A stretch of 40,919 bases of DNA, taken from an uncultured Bacteroides sp. (lineage in GTDB: Bacteria; Bacteroidota; Bacteroidia; Bacteroidales; Bacteroidaceae). The stretch's first letter is position 1; each line of letters starts with the position of its first letter. The notes below the pieces were generated by a model, which saw only the letters and a list, made by a program, of their open reading frames with translations, ran no database searches and was not told the origin of the DNA. Made by a program: the position numbers and the translations under genes. The stretch is taken from positions 1-40,919 of the forward strand of contig CASELH010000020.1 in assembly GCA_949288715.1 (NCBI GenBank), in the 5' to 3' direction. Shown here in pieces: positions 6,682-14,052 of the stretch.

Positions 6682-7836
6682 ATGGACATAGAATACGTAA
6701 GAAGCCGTTTCATCAAGCATTTTGATGGAACTACGGGGGCAGTCTATACGTCTCCGGGACGCATCAACCTCATAGGCGAGCATACAGATTATAATGGCGG
6801 ATTTGTATTTCCGGGAGCCATAGACAAAGGCATTCTTGCAGAAATAAAACCTAACGGCACTAATACAGTGAAAGCCTACTCCATAGACTTGAAGGACTAT
6901 GTGGAGTTTGGCTTGAATGAAGAAGACGCACCACGCACCAGCTGGGCACGGTACATTTTCGGCGTTTGTCGCGAAATGATAAAGCGGGGCGTGGAAGTGA
7001 AGGGATTCAATACCGCTTTTGCCGGCGACGTTCCCTTGGGAGCCGGCATGTCCTCCTCTGCTGCATTGGAAAGCACGTATGCTTATGCCCTGAACGATTT
7101 ATTTGGCGAAAACCGCATTGATAAGTTCGAGTTGGCCAAAGTGGGGCAGGCTACCGAGCACAATTATTGTGGGGTGAACTGTGGCATCATGGACCAGTTT
7201 GCCTCTGTGTTCGGCAAGAAAGACCATCTTATCCGCTTGGACTGCCGTTCGCTGGAGTATCAATACTTCCCCTTCGAGCCTAAAGGCTACCGGCTGGTGC
7301 TGATAGACTCTGTGGTGAAGCATGAACTGGCATCATCGGCCTACAATAAACGCCGTCAAAGCTGCGAGGCTGTGGTTGCAGCCATCCAAAGCAGGCATCC
7401 GCATGTGGAATTCTTGCGCGACTGCAACCGCGATATGCTGGAAGAGGTGAAGGCTGAAGTCAGTGAAGAAGACTACAAGCGTGCAGAATACGTCATTGAG
7501 GAAATTCAGCGTGTGCTCGACGTGAGCGACGCCCTCGAAAAAGGCGACTATGAAACCGTTGGACAGAAGATGTATGAGACCCACTACGGGATGAGCAAGC
7601 TGTATGAAGTGAGCTGCGAGGAGCTGGATTTCTTGAACGATTTGGCTTTCGATTGCGGCGTCACAGGTTCGCGCGTCATGGGTGGAGGTTTTGGCGGTTG
7701 CACCATCAACCTGGTGAAGGAAGAACTCTATTCCACCTTCATTGAAAAAGCCAAAGAAGCGTTTACGCAAAAGTTTGGCCGCAGCCCCAAGGTGTATGAC
7801 GTAGTCATCTCGGACGGAGCACGCCGATTGGAATAA
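6682..7836 (+). CDS. galK: Galactokinase
   Basis: GalK phosphorylates alpha-galactose at C1 with ATP, the first committed step of the Leloir pathway. All GHMP-kinase motifs are present in the 384-residue protein: the galactokinase signature GRINLIGEHTDYNGG at 26-40, the ATP loop PLGAGMSSSAALE at 118-130, the catalytic base Asp171 in IMDQFAS, and the C-terminal GVTGSRVMGGGFGGC loop near 330. It is the last gene of the operon, 62 nt after the transporter. galT and galE are not in this window. Confidence 0.96.
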   Translation: MDIEYVRSRFIKHFDGTTGAVYTSPGRINLIGEHTDYNGGFVFPGAIDKGILAEIKPNGTNTVKAYSIDLKDYVEFGLNEEDAPRTSWARYIFGVCREMIKRGVEVKGFNTAFAGDVPLGAGMSSSAALESTYAYALNDLFGENRIDKFELAKVGQATEHNYCGVNCGIMDQFASVFGKKDHLIRLDCRSLEYQYFPFEPKGYRLVLIDSVVKHELASSAYNKRRQSCEAVVAAIQSRHPHVEFLRDCNRDMLEEVKAEVSEEDYKRAEYVIEEIQRVLDVSDALEKGDYETVGQKMYETHYGMSKLYEVSCEELDFLNDLAFDCGVTGSRVMGGGFGGCTINLVKEELYSTFIEKAKEAFTQKFGRSPKVYDVVISDGARRLE

Positions 7837-7869
7837 TTTTTCTATTGACATAATCATTTGTGACTGAAG

Positions 7870-7901
7870 GGGGCATTCTTTCCGCGACGGAAAGATGCCC
7901 T
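7870..7901 (+). terminator. Terminator of the galactose operon
   Basis: GGGCAT-CTTTCCG pairs with CGGAAAG-ATGCCC with one bulged base and a 3-nt loop, followed by TCATTTTATT. It lies 34 nt after the galK stop. Confidence 0.8.
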
Positions 7902-7959
7902 CATTTTATTCATAAAGCCCTAATCTTCTGCCCGCCAAAGAAAACAACTACCCGAAATA

Positions 7960-7990
7960 TTGGCATTTAACGGTAAAAGCCCTACCTTTG
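7960..7990 (+). promoter_or_regulatory. Promoter of tkt-rpiB
   Basis: TACCTTTG at 7983-7990 with TTGG at 7960 gives the same 23-bp offset seen before galM and nadE. The transcript would have a leader of about 70 nt before the ATG at 8063. Confidence 0.7.
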
Positions 7991-8062
7991 TGGAGGAAAA
8001 ACGAAACCCGACGAAAACATCGCAGGCTTTGCCCAACGTATTAACCTATAATAAACTAACTT

Positions 8063-10072
8063 ATGAACGACTGTAAACTCATGAACCGTGCAGCGGACAA
8101 CATACGCATACTCGCTGCGTCTATGGTAGAAAAAGCCAACTCTGGCCACCCGGGAGGCGCCATGGGAGGCGCAGATTTTATAAACGTGCTCTATTCTGAG
8201 TTCCTCGTATACGACCCCGAGAATCCGGCATGGGAGGGGCGCGACCGCTTTTTCCTTGACCCGGGGCATATGTCGCCTATGCTTTACTCTGTATTGGCAC
8301 TGACAGGTAAGTTCACCTTGGATGAATTGAAACAGTTCCGCCAATGGGGAAGCCCCACACCGGGACATCCTGAACGTGACTTGGCACGGGGCATAGAGAA
8401 TACTTCAGGCCCGTTGGGGCAAGGACATACCTTTGCTGTAGGCGCAGCCATAGCCGCGAAATTCCTGAAGGCACGTTTCGGCGCAGTCATGGGGCAGACC
8501 ATTTATGCCTATATCTCCGACGGAGGCATACAAGAGGAAATATCGCAAGGAGCGGGGCGCATTGCCGGCACGCTCGGGCTGGACAACCTCATCATGTTTT
8601 ATGACGCTAACGACATCCAGCTTTCTACCGAGACCAAGGCTGTAACTACTGAAGATACGGCAAAGAAATATGAGGCATGGGGCTGGAAAGTCATCAAGAT
8701 TGACGGGAACGACTCGGATGCCATCCGTGGCGCATTGACAGAAGCCAAAAATGAACATGAACGGCCCACGCTCATCATCGGACATACCATAATGGGTAAG
8801 GGCGCTCGCCGAGCTGACGGCAGCAGCTACGAAGCTTGCTGCGCCACCCATGGAGCCCCGCTGGGAGGAGATGCTTACCTTAACACGATAAAGAACTTGG
8901 GAGGCGACCCGGAGAATCCGTTTGTCGTATTTCCTGAAGTGGCAGAGCTCTATGCCAAGCGTGCCGCAGAACTGAAAGAAATAGTGGCCAAACGCTATGC
9001 CGAAAAGGCTGCTTGGGCGCAAGCTAATCCTGAACTTGCCGTGAAGCTGGAGGCTTTCTTCTCCGGCAAACTGCCCGAAATAGACTGGGAAGGCATAGAA
9101 CAGAAAGCGAACAGTGCAACCCGTGCGGCATCGGCAACTGTATTGGGCGTGCTCGCCACGAAGGTCGAGAACATGATTGTGGCTTCGGCCGACCTTTCCA
9201 ACTCTGACAAAACGGATGGTTTCTTGAAGAAGACGCATGCTTTCGCCAAAGGCGACTTCAGCGGCGCTTTTTTCCAAGCAGGTGTAGCCGAGCTGACTAT
9301 GGCTTGCTGCTGCATAGGCATGGCTTTGCATGGGGGAGTTATCCCGGCTTGCGGCACATTCTTTGTCTTTTCAGACTACATGAAACCTGCCGTGCGCATG
9401 GCTGCGCTGATGGAACTTCCCGTGAAGTTTATTTGGACGCATGACGCATTCCGCGTAGGCGAAGACGGGCCTACTCATGAGCCCGTGGAACAAGAGGCAC
9501 AAATCCGCTTGATGGAGAAGCTGAAAAACCATAAAGGGAAGAATTCTATGTTGGTGTTGCGTCCGGCAGACGTGGAGGAAACAACCATAGCCTGGAAACT
9601 GGCTATGGAAAATCAGGCAACTCCCACCGCACTTATTCTTTCCCGTCAAAACATTACCAATCTGCCTACAGGGAATGACTATGCGCAGGCCGCCAAAGGG
9701 GCTTATATCGTGGCCGGTTCTGACGATAATCCGCAAGTCGTGCTGGTAGCTTCCGGCTCGGAAGTGTCCACATTGGTAGTGGGCAAGGAATTGCTGAACC
9801 AAGACGGCATAAAGGTCCGCATCGTATCTGTTCCCTCTGAAGGACTGTTCCGCAGCCAAGTGCCCGGCTATCAGGAATCGGTAATACCTTCCCGGGCCAA
9901 GGTGTTCGGATTGACTGCCGGACTTCCGGTGACACTGGAAGGGCTGGTGGGCTCCAACGGCAAGGTTTGGGGGCTTGAATCGTTCGGCTTCTCGGCACCT
10001 TATAAAGTGCTGGACGAAAAACTGGGATTCACTGCTGAGAATGTGTACAAGCAGGTGAAAGCTATGCTTTAA
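8063..10072 (+). CDS. tkt: Transketolase
   Basis: This TPP-dependent enzyme moves two-carbon units between sugars in the non-oxidative pentose phosphate pathway. Visible landmarks in 669 residues are His29 (NSGHPGGAMGG), His69 (DPGHMSP), His101 (PTPGHPE), PLGQGHTFAVG, the TPP/metal motif at 152-160 with Asn183, a Glu in GVAELTM where GVRE is usual, and GEDGPTHEPVEQ. The first Gly of the common GDG motif is Ser here (ISDGGIQEE); the metal-binding Asp and Asn remain. A second Met at codon 7 could also start the protein. It forms an operon with rpiB 26 nt downstream. Confidence 0.95.
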   Translation: MNDCKLMNRAADNIRILAASMVEKANSGHPGGAMGGADFINVLYSEFLVYDPENPAWEGRDRFFLDPGHMSPMLYSVLALTGKFTLDELKQFRQWGSPTPGHPERDLARGIENTSGPLGQGHTFAVGAAIAAKFLKARFGAVMGQTIYAYISDGGIQEEISQGAGRIAGTLGLDNLIMFYDANDIQLSTETKAVTTEDTAKKYEAWGWKVIKIDGNDSDAIRGALTEAKNEHERPTLIIGHTIMGKGARRADGSSYEACCATHGAPLGGDAYLNTIKNLGGDPENPFVVFPEVAELYAKRAAELKEIVAKRYAEKAAWAQANPELAVKLEAFFSGKLPEIDWEGIEQKANSATRAASATVLGVLATKVENMIVASADLSNSDKTDGFLKKTHAFAKGDFSGAFFQAGVAELTMACCCIGMALHGGVIPACGTFFVFSDYMKPAVRMAALMELPVKFIWTHDAFRVGEDGPTHEPVEQEAQIRLMEKLKNHKGKNSMLVLRPADVEETTIAWKLAMENQATPTALILSRQNITNLPTGNDYAQAAKGAYIVAGSDDNPQVVLVASGSEVSTLVVGKELLNQDGIKVRIVSVPSEGLFRSQVPGYQESVIPSRAKVFGLTAGLPVTLEGLVGSNGKVWGLESFGFSAPYKVLDEKLGFTAENVYKQVKAML

Positions 10073-10098
10073 ATAAAAAGTGACAACACGCGAGGAAA

Positions 10099-10542
10099 AT
10101 GAGAACTATAGGACTATGCTCCGACCATGCCGGATTTGAATTGAAGGCTTTTGTACGCCAGTGGCTGGAAAACAAGGGGTGGAGGTATAAAGACTTCGGC
10201 ACCTATTCTGCCGAAAGTTGCGATTATCCGGACTATGCCCATCCGCTGGCTCTGGCAGTGGAAGCCGGAGAATGCGGACCCGGGATAGCAATATGCGGCA
10301 GCGGAAACGGCATTGCCATGACGCTGAACAAACATCAAGGTATCCGTGCAGCCCTATGCTGGCGGGCAGACATCGCCCACTTGGCCCGGCAGCACAACGA
10401 TGCCAACGTATTGGTGATGCCCGGCAGGTTTATTACAACGGAAGAGGCGAATGACATCCTCAACGAGTTTTTCAATACGGACTTTGAGGGAGGGCGGCAT
10501 CAGCGCAGAATAGAGAAAATTCCGGTAAAAAGTCCGGCATAG
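10099..10542 (+). CDS. rpiB: Ribose-5-phosphate isomerase B
   Basis: RpiB interconverts ribose 5-phosphate and ribulose 5-phosphate, feeding the upstream transketolase. The 147-residue protein shows Asp9-His10 at the active site, the catalytic Cys66 in the anion loop ICGSGNGIAMT, and His99 in QHNDANVLVMPGR. Length and motifs fit the LacAB/RpiB family. Its short distance from tkt and the terminator behind it show a two-gene pentose-phosphate operon. Confidence 0.94.
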   Translation: MRTIGLCSDHAGFELKAFVRQWLENKGWRYKDFGTYSAESCDYPDYAHPLALAVEAGECGPGIAICGSGNGIAMTLNKHQGIRAALCWRADIAHLARQHNDANVLVMPGRFITTEEANDILNEFFNTDFEGGRHQRRIEKIPVKSPA

Positions 10543-10562
10543 CCAGGCCTTTGACTTTACAT

Positions 10563-10598
10563 GAAAGGGATGCACCGTGCAAGAGGGGCATTCCTTTC
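10563..10598 (+). terminator. Terminator of tkt-rpiB
   Basis: GAAAGGGATGC at 10563-10573 pairs with GCATTCCTTTC at 10588-10598 (one G-U), followed by GTATTTT. It lies about 20 nt after the rpiB stop. Confidence 0.75.
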
Positions 10599-10691
10599 GT
10601 ATTTTGCCCGTGCTTTCCCCTCCCTTGGCAGGAAACGGGCCTTTTCACTCATTTTTCATCCATCTAATAGACAAACATGCGCAAATATGTG

Positions 10692-10699
10692 TATATTTG
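10692..10699 (+). promoter_or_regulatory. Promoter of the TPR-KOR operon
   Basis: TATATTTG fits TAnnTTTG. It lies inside the longest open frame that could encode the TPR protein, so that longer frame cannot be the true start; the ATG at 10728 follows by 29 nt. Confidence 0.65.
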
Positions 10700-10727
10700 C
10701 CGGAGAAAAAACAGAAGTCCGAACAAT

Positions 10728-11003
10728 ATGGAAAGATTAAGCAGTATTAAGGACCTAATCAACCAAGGTGCTGTGGAACAAGCCGTCGGGCAGTTGCAAG
10801 AACTGCTGCAAACCGCCTTTCCCCACAAGGATGAGGTATACTACCTGTTGGGCAACGCGTATCGCAAGCAGAGTAACTGGCAGCAGGCAATGAACTATTA
10901 CCACCGTGCTATTGAACTAAATCCACAAAGTCCGGCTTTGCATGCCCGCCAAATGGTGGTAGACATACTGAACTTTTATAACAAAGACATGTACAATCAA
11001 TAA
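10728..11003 (+). CDS. Small tetratricopeptide repeat protein
   Basis: The 91-residue protein carries two TPR-like helical pairs; the clearest is about residues 36-68, with the spacing of Leu, Gly-Asn-Ala-Tyr, Ala and Ala-Ile-Glu-Leu-Asn-Pro. TPR units bind other proteins. The start at 10728 is chosen because the promoter box lies upstream of it, inside the longer frame that opens at 10677. The next gene, encoding a ferredoxin-like KOR subunit, follows after 12 nt, so this protein may help assemble or regulate that enzyme; this is inference from position only. Confidence 0.8.
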   Translation: MERLSSIKDLINQGAVEQAVGQLQELLQTAFPHKDEVYYLLGNAYRKQSNWQQAMNYYHRAIELNPQSPALHARQMVVDILNFYNKDMYNQ

Positions 11004-11015
11004 ACAACGTAATTT

Positions 11016-11246
11016 ATGGCAAAAATCAAAGGAGCAATCGTAGTCGACACGGAACGTTGCAAAGGCTGCAACTTATGCGCTGTGGCATGTCCGCTCCATG
11101 TAATAGCACTGACCAAGGAGGTCAACGTAAAAGGGTATAACTATGCCTATCAGGCATTGGAAGACACCTGCAACGGATGTGCCTCATGTGCCACGGTATG
11201 CCCGGACGGCTGCATCTCTGTGTATAAAGTAAAAGTAGTAGAATAA
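11016..11246 (+). CDS. korD: 2-oxoacid:ferredoxin oxidoreductase, delta (ferredoxin-like) subunit
   Basis: The 76-residue protein has two complete 4Fe-4S sites, CKGCNLCAVACP near 15-26 and CNGCASCATVCP near 53-64, so it should pass electrons from the TPP-bound intermediate to ferredoxin. Gene order delta-alpha-beta-gamma is that of four-subunit KOR/OOR and VOR enzymes. The substrate (2-oxoglutarate, branched-chain 2-oxoacids or both) cannot be fixed from this subunit. Confidence 0.88.
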   Translation: MAKIKGAIVVDTERCKGCNLCAVACPLHVIALTKEVNVKGYNYAYQALEDTCNGCASCATVCPDGCISVYKVKVVE

Positions 11247-11261
11247 ATCTCTGAAAACAAT

Positions 11262-12347
11262 ATGGCAGAAGAAGTTGTATTAATGAAAGGGAACGAAGCC
11301 ATTGCCCACGCCGCCATTCGTTGCGGGGTCGACGGATACTTCGGTTACCCTATTACCCCCCAGTCGGAAGTATTGGAAACCCTTGCCGAGCTGAAGCCGT
11401 GGGAAACTACGGGAATGGTGGTACTGCAAGCGGAAAGTGAAGTAGCAGCTATTAATATGGTATATGGAGGCGCAGGAAGCGGGAAAATGGTGATGACCTC
11501 CTCCTCAAGTCCCGGCGTCAGCTTGAAGCAAGAAGGCATCTCGTATCTGGCAGGTGCAGAATTGCCTTGCCTCATTGTGAATGTAATGCGTGGAGGCCCC
11601 GGCCTCGGCACCATACAGCCTAGCCAAGCCGATTATTTTCAGACGGTAAAAGGCGGCGGGCATGGCGATTACCGCCTCATTGCCTTGGCTCCGGCATCCG
11701 TGCAGGAGATGGCGGACTTTGTAGGGCTTGCTTTCGAGTTGGCTTTCAAATACCGCAATCCCGCCATTATCCTTGCCGATGGGGTTATTGGCCAGATGAT
11801 GGAGAAAGTAGTACTTCCCCCGCAAAAGCCCCGCCGCACCGACGAGGAGGTCATAGCCCAATGTCCCTGGGCCACCACAGGCAAGTCCAATGGACGTAAG
11901 CCCAACATCATCACATCCTTGGAGTTGAAGCCGGAGGCCATGGAAGTAAACAACTTGCGCTTTCAGGCTAAGTACCGGAAGATTGAAGAAAACGAAGTGC
12001 GCTTTGAAGAAATAAACTGCGAAGATGCCGATTATCTGATTGTAGCCTTTGGCTCTATGGCACGCATCGGACAAAAAGCTATGGAGTTGGCACGTGAGGC
12101 CGGCATCAAGGTAGGCATCCTGCGTCCCATCACCTTATGGCCTTTCCCCACTAAAGCCATTGCAGCCTATGCGGATAAGGTGAAAGGCATGCTGGTGACC
12201 GAGCTTAATGCCGGACAAATGATAGAAGACGTGCGTCTGGCCGTGAACGGCAAAGTGAAAGTGGAACACTTCGGAAGGTTGGGAGGCATTGTGCCCGACC
12301 CCGATGAAATCGTAGAAGCACTGAAAGAAAAACTGATTGAAAAATGA
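11262..12347 (+). CDS. korA: 2-oxoacid:ferredoxin oxidoreductase, alpha subunit (KorA/VorB type)
   Basis: The 361-residue subunit opens with MKGNEAIAHAAIRCG and GYPITPQSEV, the pyrimidine-binding half of the TPP site in this superfamily, and later has VMRGGPGLGTIQPSQADY. A transketolase-C-like domain with the ILRPITLWPFP motif lies near residue 290. It pairs with the beta subunit to decarboxylate a 2-oxoacid to acyl-CoA and reduce ferredoxin. Its TGA overlaps the ATG of a small membrane-protein gene. Assignment as 2-oxoglutarate or 3-methyl-2-oxobutanoate enzyme remains open. Confidence 0.9.
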   Translation: MAEEVVLMKGNEAIAHAAIRCGVDGYFGYPITPQSEVLETLAELKPWETTGMVVLQAESEVAAINMVYGGAGSGKMVMTSSSSPGVSLKQEGISYLAGAELPCLIVNVMRGGPGLGTIQPSQADYFQTVKGGGHGDYRLIALAPASVQEMADFVGLAFELAFKYRNPAIILADGVIGQMMEKVVLPPQKPRRTDEEVIAQCPWATTGKSNGRKPNIITSLELKPEAMEVNNLRFQAKYRKIEENEVRFEEINCEDADYLIVAFGSMARIGQKAMELAREAGIKVGILRPITLWPFPTKAIAAYADKVKGMLVTELNAGQMIEDVRLAVNGKVKVEHFGRLGGIVPDPDEIVEALKEKLIEK

Positions 12348-12517
12348 ATCCTGACAAAATAAGAAACATACTGAACATCCTCTTCATGGTGCTGGCCATT
12401 GCCGCTGTCATTGTTTACTTTGCAGCGCGCGACGACTTCAAACTGTTCCTCTACGTCTGTGGGGCAGCCATATTCTTCAAGTTGATGGAGTTCTTTATTC
12501 GTTTCACCAACAGATAA
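12344..12517 (+). CDS. 57-residue two-span membrane protein inside the KOR operon
   Basis: An ATG at 12344 overlaps the korA stop (ATGA), and 57 codons run to TAA at 12515-12517, 12 nt before korB. The product has two hydrophobic segments (about residues 9-27 and 33-46) separated by a short charged turn (AARDDFK), with Asn/Lys/Arg at both ends. It has no cysteine motif of a ferredoxin. Translational coupling on one side and tight spacing on the other make it a real gene. I know of no function; membrane docking of the oxidoreductase is a reasonable guess. Confidence 0.75.
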   Translation: MNPDKIRNILNILFMVLAIAAVIVYFAARDDFKLFLYVCGAAIFFKLMEFFIRFTNR

Positions 12518-12529
12518 GGAGAAGTGATT

Positions 12530-13291
12530 ATGACAAAAGAAGACATTATAAAGCCCGAAAACCTGGTTTACAAGAAACCGACACTGATGAATGACAACCC
12601 CATGCACTACTGCCCGGGGTGCAGCCATGGCGTAGTGCACAAACTCATTGCCGAAGTCATTGAAGAAATGGGCATGGAGGACAAAGCCATCGGCATATCC
12701 CCTGTAGGATGTGCAGTGTTTATCTACAATTACCTGGATATCGATTGGCAGGAAGCTGCCCACGGGCGTGCACCGGCACTGGCTACCGCCATCAAGCGCT
12801 TGTGGCCCAGCCGACTGGTATTCACTTATCAAGGCGACGGCGACTTGGCCTGCATAGGCACAGCTGAAACCATCCATGCTTTGAACCGGGGGGAGAACAT
12901 CACCATCATTTTCATAAACAACGCTATCTACGGCATGACGGGAGGACAAATGGCGCCCACTACCCTGGTGGGCATGAAGACGGCCACTTGCCCTTACGGA
13001 CGCGATGTGCATCTGCACGGCTACCCGCTGAAGATGGCCGATATCGCGGCACAGTTGGAAGGCACTGCCTACGTCACCCGCCAAAGCGTGCAATCCGTCC
13101 CCGCCATCCGCAAGGCCAAGAAGGCCATCCGCAAAGCGTTTGAAAACTCCATGGCCGGCAAAGGCAGCAACCTGGTGGAGATAGTGTCCACCTGCAACTC
13201 GGGCTGGAAAATGACTCCCGCCGATGCCAACCGGTGGATGGAAGAGCACATGTTCCCCTTCTACCCGCTGGGTGACTTGAAAGATAAATAA
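12530..13291 (+). CDS. korB: 2-oxoacid:ferredoxin oxidoreductase, beta (TPP-binding) subunit
   Basis: The 253-residue subunit has YCPGCSHGVVHK near 26, the TPP/magnesium motif QGDGDLACIGTAE near 104 continuing to the paired Asn residues in IFINNAIYG, and the GMTGGQMAPTT turn typical of KOR/VOR beta chains. A GTG two codons upstream (12524) is possible, but ATG 12530 is better spaced from the AAGGAGAAG ribosome-binding site. It catalyses TPP-dependent decarboxylation with the alpha subunit in the cytoplasm. Confidence 0.9.
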   Translation: MTKEDIIKPENLVYKKPTLMNDNPMHYCPGCSHGVVHKLIAEVIEEMGMEDKAIGISPVGCAVFIYNYLDIDWQEAAHGRAPALATAIKRLWPSRLVFTYQGDGDLACIGTAETIHALNRGENITIIFINNAIYGMTGGQMAPTTLVGMKTATCPYGRDVHLHGYPLKMADIAAQLEGTAYVTRQSVQSVPAIRKAKKAIRKAFENSMAGKGSNLVEIVSTCNSGWKMTPADANRWMEEHMFPFYPLGDLKDK

Positions 13292-13314
13292 CCTAAAAAA
13301 CAGCAAGACACGAC

Positions 13315-13857
13315 ATGAAAGCAGAAATCATTATAGCAGGATTCGGCGGGCAAGGCGTCCTCTCCATGGGCAAAATACTGGCCTACTCCGGCCTGATGGA
13401 AGGCAAGGAAGTGACCTGGATGCCGGCCTACGGCCCCGAACAACGCGGCGGCACGGCCAATGTGACCGTCATTGTGAGCGATGACAGAATTTCGTCCCCC
13501 ATCTTGAGCCGATACGACGCCGCCATCATACTGAACCAGCCCTCGCTGGAAAAGTTTGAAAGCAAAGTAAAGCCCGGCGGCATACTCATCTACGACGGCT
13601 ACGGCATCATCAATCCACCTACGCGGACGGACATCCATGTCTATCGCATTGATGCCATGGATGCTGCCAACGAGATGAGCAACAGCAAGGCTTTCAATAT
13701 GATAGTGCTGGGCGGACTGCTCAAGGTGATGCCCGTCGTCACTCTGGACAACGTCATCAAAGGACTGAAGAAAACGCTGCCCGAACGCCACCACCACCTC
13801 ATCCCCATGAACGAGGAGGCCATCAAGAAAGGCATGGAGCTCATCCGCGAAGCCTGA
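13315..13857 (+). CDS. korC: 2-oxoacid:ferredoxin oxidoreductase, gamma subunit
   Basis: The 180-residue protein has the family signature AGFGGQGVLSMGKILAYSG at the N-terminus and MPAYGPEQRGGTANVTV near 38, with the GGTA turn expected of the gamma domain. It closes the delta-alpha-beta-gamma set and follows beta by 23 nt. Transcription then enters a region of hairpin-forming 23-bp repeats. Confidence 0.91.
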   Translation: MKAEIIIAGFGGQGVLSMGKILAYSGLMEGKEVTWMPAYGPEQRGGTANVTVIVSDDRISSPILSRYDAAIILNQPSLEKFESKVKPGGILIYDGYGIINPPTRTDIHVYRIDAMDAANEMSNSKAFNMIVLGGLLKVMPVVTLDNVIKGLKKTLPERHHHLIPMNEEAIKKGMELIREA

Positions 13858-13870
13858 CCCGCCTCCCCCA

Positions 13871-13977
13871 GTTCTAAGGGAGACCCTCCCTTAGAGCTGA
13901 GAGAGACTCTCCATACGGGCGTATGGAGACCTTCCATATGGGCGTATGGAGGCTTTTCCTACGGGCAAGCCTTCACC
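13871..13977 (+). repeat. 23-bp-period array with palindromic units after the KOR operon
   Basis: Five degenerate units repeat every 23 bp; the GGGC-like anchors are at 13871, 13894, 13917, 13940 and 13963. The third unit is a perfect hairpin (CTCCATAC-GGGC-GTATGGAG), the fourth nearly so, and the first two pair with each other around TAAGGGA/TCCCTTA. The array may double as the transcription end of the KOR operon, since no ordinary terminator is visible. Confidence 0.75.
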
Positions 13978-14034
13978 CGAATGTAAAAAAGACGCAAAAA
14001 ACATGCAAATAGCGGAGCAAACCATATTTTGTTG

Positions 14035-14042
14035 TATCTTTG
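14035..14042 (+). promoter_or_regulatory. Promoter of the porin operon, with a very short leader
   Basis: TATCTTTG is a full TAnnTTTG match. Only ten nucleotides separate it from the ATG at 14053, so the transcript would start a few bases before the start codon. Confidence 0.65.
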
Positions 14043-14052
14043 CCCCGATTTT

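Noticed and set aside
10677-10727. Longer start for the TPR protein
   Set aside because: The promoter box at 10692-10699 lies inside this stretch, so it would be upstream of the transcript.
12167-13306. 379-residue minus-strand reading frame opposite korB
   Set aside because: It covers the clear KOR beta gene and the small membrane-protein gene, and shows no domain.
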